Assembly (NCBI GenBank): GCA_028023455.1
Contig: JAQFVV010006311.1
Location: forward strand, 2,464,147-2,528,146
Direction of reading: 5' to 3'
Source of the DNA: Epiperipatus broadwayi
Lineage: Eukaryota > Onychophora > Udeonychophora > Euonychophora > Peripatidae
DNA: 64,000 bases
Part shown: piece after piece, positions 56,201 through 64,000 of the stretch
Layout: the number at the start of each line of letters is the position of its first letter
Position numbering within the stretch: position 1 is the first letter of the stretch
The notes under the pieces: model-generated
What the model was told of the DNA's origin: nothing
Databases searched by the model: none
What the model saw: the letters and a program-made list of their open reading frames with translations, nothing else
Translations under genes and position numbers: made by a program

Positions 56201-57180
56201 TCCACTCATTTATATTCAATCTAAAAAAAATGTTCCTTCATAATAGTAGATTCATAAGTAGGATATCTAGCAAGCTAAAAAACAGTAAACAGTCTTATGA
56301 TCTTGCCATCATATTTTTATAATATATCAATAGAGGATCCATGTCTTAATTCAATAAATTTGACAAAATAACAGTCCCAAATGCCTTTAAAATATACAAT
56401 AATATCCTATTTTACCTTAAATGCTCTAACAGCAAATGAAATTTCACGCTGCATCTTAACACCAAAGTCTATCTATTTAAGTGTCTAAACTGCTAAGTAT
56501 CCAAACAAAAATTAATTAAAGAATTTTCTCATTAACTGATGAGGTATCTGTGTTGAACATTAATTATTATTTACATTACTTAGGTTATATTCAAAATATT
56601 TTATTGATCGTCTTTTGAATTACTAAGAATAGCACAATTTATCATTATATTATAAATAAAGAAATCATAAATAGGAATTTTTGTTTTTAAGCATTTTATA
56701 TTAAAAAGTCTAACATCAAATCTAAATCACATCTTTAATATGTGCTTCTGAAGCCTATAAACTAACAAAAACTACTATCATAAAAATATAATTCAAAAGT
56801 TTGAGCTAGTATATATAACTTTGTTTGAAGTCATGATTTTTACCAGCAATAAACTTCCTCTCATTCCATTATGTATAAGTTATAGAATGTTAATAAACAT
56901 TAGTGGGCAAACAGCTCATTTCAAACTTTGCCAGAAAATCTGTATCAGTTTGACCAAATCAACAAAAACTATATGCAGATCACAACCTTTATTGCATTTG
57001 CCTGCCAGAAAAACCATGTTTATAGTATTTTATGATTCTCTAGAACCACATTAAATTTTGGGTAATCTATTATTTATGACTGAGAGTAATCTATTAAATA
57101 AAATCAAAGTGTTTTTGCTGCAATGGCATGATAGTTATTTTAATCTTTTTTATCCTAGAAGTTTTTATGGACTTGTATAG
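53224..57180. other. Upstream region of FZR1, no promoter assigned
   Basis: AT-rich DNA. A possible acceptor TTACTTTCACAG lies just upstream of the start codon (near 53270), so 5' UTR exons may lie further right, but none can be pinned down. Open frames here are short and show no family motifs. Confidence 0.5.
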
Positions 57181-57189
57181 AAGAAACAT

Positions 57190-58520
57190 AATTGTAAATG
57201 GGCAGGGAAAGATATAATGTCTCAAATCTATAAAATATAATCTCAGAATTGGAAAAGTTGCTTCAGCAATAAAAAAAAGAAGGAAATGTTACTTAAGAGA
57301 GATGGCATTATGAAATGTATGGAAGAGTTCTATAAAAAATTATACAGTAATAAAGACCAAGAAAATAAAGTATTTTTACAATTACTACTATTCCTGAAAT
57401 GTCCAGCATTTTAAATAAAAGAAGATATGCAATTAAATCTATAAAGAAGGGTAAAACTTAAGGAAATGATGGTATTATTATTGACATCTTAAAAGGAGGA
57501 TAAAGAAACAGAATAATTTTGACAGTTATATACTAAATGTCTAAATGATAAAGATATCAGACAATTGGAAGAATACAGTAATATTTTTGATATTTAAAAA
57601 AAATGAAAAGATACGTTGTTAGCAATTACAGACATACCAGTTTTATATAAAATCTTTACCAAGATAATTTTAATTAATCTACAACAAACATTGGATTCTA
57701 ACCATAAGATACGACATTACAAATCTATCAATCTTCTATCAGTTCTATACAAAATCTTTATCAAGATAATTTTAATTAATCTACAACAAATATTGGATTC
57801 TAATCAATCAAAAGAACAAGCTGGATTTAAAAGTGGTTTCAGCATAGTGAATCACATTTAAGATATTAAAATTATACAAAAGACCACTGAATATGAGATA
57901 CCATAATTTACAAAAGTTTTGGATTATAAAGACATAAATCTGGAATATTGTGATATTCTTAGAAATATTTATCAAAATGCAGAAGTGTTTAATTATATAG
58001 AAATATTAAGAACAGTAACATTCATGACAGTGTGAACTATATAGCTTCAAAAATTTTTATAGCACTTTGCAGAAAACATTTTATGGATCATAATGAAAAG
58101 CTAAAGAAATAAAAAATAAATAGGACTTATTTAAGTTATCTACATTTGAAGATGATATAACTGTTTTTGCAAATCATGCTCTTCAGGAAATGTTGCAAGA
58201 ATTATCATATGAAAGAAAAAAAGGAGAACTAAAAATAAAAACTAAAAAGATAGTAGGAATGTTGAATGAATTTTCTTGGAAAAAAAATATATAGATCGAT
58301 AATAATGATTTGAAAAAAATTAACAATTATAAATATCTTAATCAGATTATTAATACAAATGAAAACATAATGGATGAAATTAATCATAGAATTAAACTTG
58401 CATGGAGAGCTTATGATAGGAATATCTTAATACTAAAAAAAAAATATGCTTATATGTTTGAAAAGGAAAGTTTTTAATAGATGTGTTGACTTATTAGAAC
58501 AATTCAGAAACTTTACATCA
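57190..58520 (+). pseudogene. Decayed RTE-type LINE reverse transcriptase
   Basis: Plus-strand translation with stops gives RKVASAIKKRRKCYLREMA (57250). It then gives an RT core SINLLSVLYKIFIKIILINL with LQQILDSNQSKEQAGFKSGF (57730-57840). After shifts come NNYKYLNQIINTNENIMDEI and NHRIKLAWRAYDRN (58320-58440), then LKRKVFNRCVDLL (58460). The YKIF.KII, EQAGFR.G.S and EIN.RI..AWRA.. motifs are RTE-clade signatures. It is antisense to FZR1 and contains an internal duplication of the RT core. Confidence 0.8.
57640..57812 (+). repeat. About 105-bp offset duplication of the LINE RT core
   Basis: The segment TATA(T/C)AAAATCTTTACCAAGA, then TAATTTTAATTAATCTACAA and CAAACATTGGATTCTAA, occurs at about 57643 and again at about 57748 with very few differences. 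The same protein stretch YKIFTKIILINLQQTLDSN is therefore encoded twice. Confidence 0.9.
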
Positions 58521-58529
58521 CTCAAAGTT

Positions 58530-61160
58530 ATTAGCTAATATTAATCATGCACGAACTTGTAAATTGTAATAATGTTTTAATAAATTAAAAGCTAAATTTC
58601 AATCTGTAAAATATAATTTAACTTTTAAAATTAATACCTGTAAACTTGCTTATTTATGAACTTAAAATATAGAATTCTAAATACTTGTTAATAATAACTT
58701 ATTCGATTATTCTATCTTTTAGTCATGCCTTCTTATTTGTTTTATATATGTTATTTTATAATTTACGCTATGCCCAGTTCAGAACGGAAATTGATTTTAT
58801 GAATAAAGTGTTTGAGGGGGAGAGATGATTAAAGGCTCTCTATGAATTAAGTAAGTTTGCTCTTTAGCCCACACACGCAAATCTCCGCTCTGAGAAACTA
58901 AATATATTCATTAAGCTATTATGATTAGCTTACTATTATTGTTGTTGTTATATTAGGTTTGCAAGTAATAAATTAATTAGTTAATAAATGCAAGAATGAA
59001 TTATAAAGCATATTATACGTATTGTGTAAGTGCCAGATATGCTTTAATCCTCTTTTTAGTTATATTATAAACTATGCAATTTATTAAGAACTCAGATTAC
59101 TTTTAAGTATTCCTTTTTAGCATGTTTTAAGAATGCTAATTATGAACTGGCGTATGGTAGTTTTGCTGAACGAAACTATAGAATTTTGCGTACTTTTTAG
59201 TTATTAATTTTGTTTAGCGTGGCAAATGTGTCTTTAGGAAGCATATACGTGCATATATGCCTTGATGTATGTTTTTATATGAATGGGCTTCTGGTTTTAA
59301 TGACCATCCCATATCCTTAGTTCGGACAGCTCTTCTTTAGAAATGGAACACAAGGGTCCAAATTGTTTTTATAAGCTGCTCCGATCAACGAACTGTGTGT
59401 TCACTTTATTCGCAAGTCGTACGGTCCACAGGAACCGGGTACTGAATCCTCCGAGTAACTACACATTCGAGACGCACACCTCTAATAATATATATACACC
59501 GTATCTGAAGTCATACTACAAAGCTACAGTTAATCCCTCCATAATGTAATGTAATATTTCAGCGTTGATCTGAATATGTAATCTGATTTGTATGTATATC
59601 ATCTGCATAGAGAGCTTACTGCAGCTCGTTAAGTGTTATTAAATGACTTTTATTGTTATAGTGATAAAGTCATTCTTGCATCGACTTAACCATCGCAAAC
59701 CTTATAGGTAGGGCATAGTAGAATTAAGGCGTAATTGGTGTAGATTCTAAAAATTATAATAAACTTTTTTGGCATATAGTGCAAAAGATGAGATTTCTTA
59801 AAATTGCTCATCATTGTTTACACCTGCTTGGGTCCTTTAATGCACTCATATTTATTACATTTTCATTCGTAAAAATCTCTTAATCCTAAATCTTAGTAAA
59901 GTTTTGTAATATAGTGTTACTTATTAATATATGCATTATCTAGCCAGCCATAAATGTGTGTATTTAAACATTAGTAATTTAGATATTCACCGAATCTCTT
60001 GCTCCACCCTTTGCTACTGCCGGCATGCAAACTAAGAAACTCCGAGTGTAGCCTCATATATGTCATTCATAGAGTAGTAAATCATGGAGTGTTGGTGGAG
60101 AAGCTGAGATGCAACCAGATTCGAGGTCTCAACCCCTCATCTAGATCAGCTTTGGTGTAATTTGCCAGGACTCTGGATTTTGTTGTGTGAATGTACAAAT
60201 ATGACTGTTACAATATACGTACAATATTCACTTTTGGGAATTTAGTTATCTCATAACTTCAACAATGATTATTTACATAATTTGATCAATAAAAAGAAAA
60301 TTCATATAAATCAGCAACCTATATTATGCCCTACACTTTCTGTAACAACTGCTCTGATTAAAAGAATAGCAGTAAGCAATGAAATATAGCATCTTCAATG
60401 ACAAAAAAAAAAAAAATTCACTGATTGGTTATCAACACTTTTGAAAGCTATTATTAGCTATGTTTGAAAAAGACTATGTGACTATCAAACAATTTGTTTA
60501 ACTTTTCAACAACAAAAAAAAAAAATAATTAAACAAAAAAAAAAAATCTTAATTATAAAAAAATAGCAATCAGATTCTTGAAGACATTAACAAATTATCC
60601 CACTGGATTATTGGTTATTAGTTCTTTTAACAACTATCATTGAGCACCTAATATTAAAGAAGACTACTGTTACCAATAAACAAATTATTCTGAAAAAAAA
60701 CTTAATCAAAATAATACTAATTGCAAAAACAATTAGATTTCAGATTTAATTGTTCTTTCTGAAATAAGCTGATTCACAATAATAAACATAACTATTATAT
60801 GACAGTATAGGATTGAAAAGCTATCACAGTAGAAAATAAAAATAAAAACTTTGCTATCAGCAAATCATAAGTGCCAAAAACCAGTATCATAATGTTCTCA
60901 TCAGTAATTTAGACAATAAGCTAAAGTATTAAACTATGAATCATACTGAATCTCTGTAGCTTAAAATATTCCATAGCCACATAAATTCTCTCATGTATTT
61001 ATTTTTATGGATTATAAATCTTTGGGTAATTATATGACAGTGTACAAGGAATTTCTTTATATATATATAGTTGTATTCTTTGTAGTTTTATATTTAAAAC
61101 AGGATAGTTCTCTGATATATATGACAGATATTACATAAATATATCTACAACCTTATTAAT
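58530..61160. other. Non-coding stretch with some GC-richer islands
   Basis: Mostly AT-rich. Slightly GC-richer patches at 58770-58900, 59330-59480 and 60000-60180 may be old mobile-element remnants, but I cannot name them. The 68-residue frame at 59343-59549 shows no family motif. Confidence 0.45.
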
Positions 61161-61165
61161 TTTAA

Positions 61166-61307
61166 CTATATATAAAATATTTTAAATACCTCATAGCTAT
61201 ATTCTTTCAGCCACACTACCCCTTTAAATAAGAAAAGCTTTTCTTTATTTAAATAAAATGTGCGGTTGAAAGAATATAGCTTTGTGGAGTTTAAAATATT
61301 TTATATA
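61166..61307. repeat. 142-bp hairpin
   Basis: The left arm CTATATATAAAATATTTTAAA followed by AGCTATATTCTTTCAGCCACAC pairs with the inverse GTGCGGTTGAAAGAATATAGCT and TTTAAAATATTTTATATAG. An inner stem TTTAAATAAGAAAAGC / TTTTCTTTATTTAAA nearly closes the loop. Several G:T-type and single mismatches are present. Confidence 0.8.
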
Positions 61308-61685
61308 GATTTCATTAGTGTTAAGCAATGTATCTATTTATATATATATGTAAGAATATGTCTTTTGCTCTTAAGAGTAGATTGTTTGTTGATCACTATA
61401 ATGACTGCATATTCTTATCATCATTAGTACTTTGTCAAGGTAAAAATAAATGTTTTAATTTTGGAATTTTATCTTATAGGTGATGTTGGGGAATTGATAG
61501 AAAAATAAATGAGTAACTTACTGGACAATTCACTAGTGACTATTATACATTTTATTACTAAATTAATCATTAATAACCTTTCTACATTTTATGCCACAAT
61601 AGTTCAGACTCATCTCTCAGAACTTACTGTAAGACTGTTTCTACAACTACATTTCAATTCTTTAAACACGCACTACAAATTTATG

Positions 61686-61702
61686 CCCCCCCCCCCCCCC
61701 CC
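61686..61702 (+). repeat. C17 homopolymer
   Basis: Seventeen C followed by GGG, out of character for the local AT-rich sequence. Confidence 0.9.
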
Positions 61703-62134
61703 GGGATTAAACAATAGAATCAATATTTACTAAAAACTAAATATGTGTATTACAAATTAGTAGACATGTTAATATAAAGCATCTTTTTAGAATATATGTC
61801 CATGCATGGTGATATCAAAGTAATCATTTATATATGCAATTACATTAGCTTCTTATATAAAAATGTGTGTATATAAAGAAAATTAAATATAACTAATATA
61901 TTTTCTGTGCACAGCACTCTTTTCAAAGCAAAGCTATACTGAAATTCATGTTTTCCCTTGAAAAGAATGTTCAGCACAAAAAATGCATATAAATTGCTTT
62001 TGATGTTCTTCATATTTTCTCCATATAAGCAATAACAAAATTGCATGTAGATGATTATATTTCAATGACAAAATTTTTCAAGGTTTATGAAATATCAAGA
62101 TATAAATTGCCTGCCTATTCTGCATAATACAAGT

Positions 62135-62960
62135 GGCAAAACTCTCCATACAGTAGTGCCACTCAGTGCAAGCCAGAGTAATCAATGGATGCCAGAAGAG
62201 ACTTGTGCATAAAATCCCTATCTAGTGCCTCTCATCAATACCCCCAGATTAGTTACTGGCTTGTGCCCTTCGTCTGTGAGAAGCCTTGATGTGAGAGCAC
62301 TGCACCTAGATCTTAGGATCTAATGCAACTCTCCAGCAGCCATCTTTTATCTCTAATTAACTACAATACTATGAGAATAAAGTTGGAAACACAATAATAT
62401 TTTCAATCTAAGCTCATTAGATAGGGATTTCATGCACAAGCCTTCTGGCATCCATTGATTACTCTCGCACTAAATAGCAATACTGTATGGAGAGTTTTGC
62501 CTGTTGTAATAAGTTATGAGCAAGCATAAAAAATTGTGATCATGTGATATTTAATGGTTTAATACCAGTCCTGCCTAATGGGATAGTGCTGGCTATGGTT
62601 ATTAAAGAACCAAAGACACCAAAATATATGGGTAATATATAAGCTAATGAGCTTAGATTGAAAATATTATTGTGTTTTCAATTTTATTCTCATAGTTTTG
62701 TAGTTAAGTACAGATAAAAGATGGCTTCTGGAGGGTATTAGATCCTAAGATCTCGGTGCAGTTCTCTCTGATCCAAGGCTCCTCACTAAGGCCACAAGCC
62801 AGAAACTCGTCTGAGGATATTGGATGAGTAGGCACTAGATAGGGATTTTATGCACAAGCCTTTGGCATTGATTACTCTGGCTTGCACTGAGTGGCACTAC
62901 TGTATGGTGAGTTTTGCCCGTTTTAATAACAGTTATGAGCAAGCATAATAAGAAATGGTG
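62135..62960. mobile_element. Compound palindromic MITE cluster, family of the 43.2 kb element
   Basis: The left arm from GGCAAAACTCTCCATACAG (62135) to about 62340 pairs with the right arm ending CTGTATGGTGAGTTTTGCC (62918). A second nested pair, CATCTTTTATCTCTAATTAA (62343) through CTAAGCTCATTAG (62420), is inverted at 62638-62722. Between them lies an additional right-arm copy (62421-62508) followed by the family flank TTATGAGCAAGCATAAAA (62513), which recurs at 62932. The structure implies one member inserted in or recombined with another. Confidence 0.75.
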
Positions 62961-64000
62961 ATCATGTTAAGTTTAGTGGCATAATACAAGTATGTAGTTT
63001 CAGGATTCTCTAATTATTCCAGTTGTAAATTATCATATCACATACAAGAATGTATATTTTAATGACTGCAACGAAATCCGTTTTACGTTTGTAGATATTT
63101 ATTGCATATAATATTAACCCAATTCCTTTTACTATCAGCTAGACGCTTTCATGTCAATATTTATTTTGAAAATAGTTAAAGAACTTATAAACAAAGATTA
63201 TATTCATATACTTTTACTATAATATTTAGTGAGGATAGAAGCAAAACTAAAATATAATCTGAACCTCGAATTAATTAATTCGAAAAAATAAAATCAATAA
63301 ACATTTATAAACAAAAAATAATCTAATATTTAAGAAATTATTGAAAAACGACAAGTATTAACTTCTGTTTTCCATAAGAGAATAATATAATAACATTTTA
63401 TTAACAGTTAAATATAGGAAAATATGAATTTATAGGGAATAAGAACAATATTTTCAAATAGTCTATACAACAAATACAAATTTATAATAATGATTTAAAG
63501 AATATTGTTACAACTTGGTATTTAAAAAATGTAACTTTAAAAATTTTACAAAAATTTTTTTACATTACCAGTGCAATGCCTTCCTATTTTTACATGGAAT
63601 ATATACACTGTAAACGAATATTATTAAAAAATGAATATCATCGAATTCAAAAGTTTTTTAAAAAAATGGCGTTACATGATCCATGGCATGATGGGGAAAT
63701 TAAGTTCGTTTGATTATTTGATATTTTAAATGGAGTAAAATATTTTAAAAATAACAATTTATATTTCGTAAGATATTTTTATTGTAATTGTATTTTAGTA
63801 ACGGAAAGTGCTAAAACGTATTTTTGTTTTTGGTATTTAAACATTTCTCATTGTTTCGGGAATAGCTGAGCGTGAGATTTAGCAAATACGCCACTGTATA
63901 TGTATCTGAAAAAGTCGAAGTGTGAATAGGAATTTTTACAATGGCCAAATATAAATGTACCGTATATTTCGAATTTTAATCATTATATATTAAACTAGAA
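62961..64000. other. Right edge, no supported feature
   Basis: AT-rich sequence. Two short ATG frames (63667 and 63941) end within about 14 codons and show no recognisable motif. Confidence 0.4.

Noticed and set aside
59343-59549. 68-residue frame in a GC-richer island upstream of FZR1.
   Set aside because: No splice or family evidence; the island may be an old LTR fragment, but no terminal structure is visible.
60100-60150. GATTCGAGGTCTC looked like a pol III B box.
   Set aside because: No A box or tRNA-like arms in the right positions on either strand.

Overview
The window is AT-rich animal nuclear DNA (by eye about one quarter G+C). It carries one recognisable cellular gene, the APC/C co-activator FZR1 (Cdh1, fizzy-related), on the minus strand. 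I read eight coding exons between 53223 (start codon) and 8422. All seven complete introns have GT-AG ends, and the reading frame is continuous through 267 residues. The remaining WD40 exons were not found in bases 1-8421 and must lie outside the left edge. Vertebrate-like exon content, very large AT-rich introns, and many RTE, Ty3/gypsy, hAT and pogo-like relics suggest an invertebrate metazoan. The wording of the WD40 segment (for example GHSARVG) looks arthropod- or other protostome-like to me, but I cannot name the species.

Layout, left to right. Bases 1-8421 are part of intron 8 and hold a 2.77 kb terminal-inverted-repeat element with an 8-bp target duplication and nested satellite-like repeats. 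Exons 8 and 7 lie at 8422-8680. Intron 6 (8681-37295, 28.6 kb) is a transposon graveyard. It contains a palindromic repeat, a decayed RTE-type LINE, a truncated copy of the TIR element, an unexplained GC-rich open frame, a Ty3/gypsy relic that goes straight from primer-binding site to reverse transcriptase, a tRNA-derived repeat, two pogo-like TIR elements in opposite orientation, a second gypsy RT scrap, and a decayed hAT element with recognisable transposase. Exons 6, 5 and 4 lie at 37296-41339. Intron 3 (41340-52697) holds a palindromic MITE, several long hairpins, a TA-flanked TIR element and a probable solo LTR. Exons 3, 2 and 1 are clustered at 52698-53223.

Upstream of the start codon (53224-64000) there is no further protein-coding gene I can support. 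The region holds a degenerate RTE-type LINE, a 142-bp hairpin and a compound cluster of the same palindromic MITE family seen at 43.2 kb. I see no operon-like logic, CRISPR, intact RNA gene or prokaryotic system. The window is one housekeeping gene stretched by repeats, and the repeats provide the points of interest.
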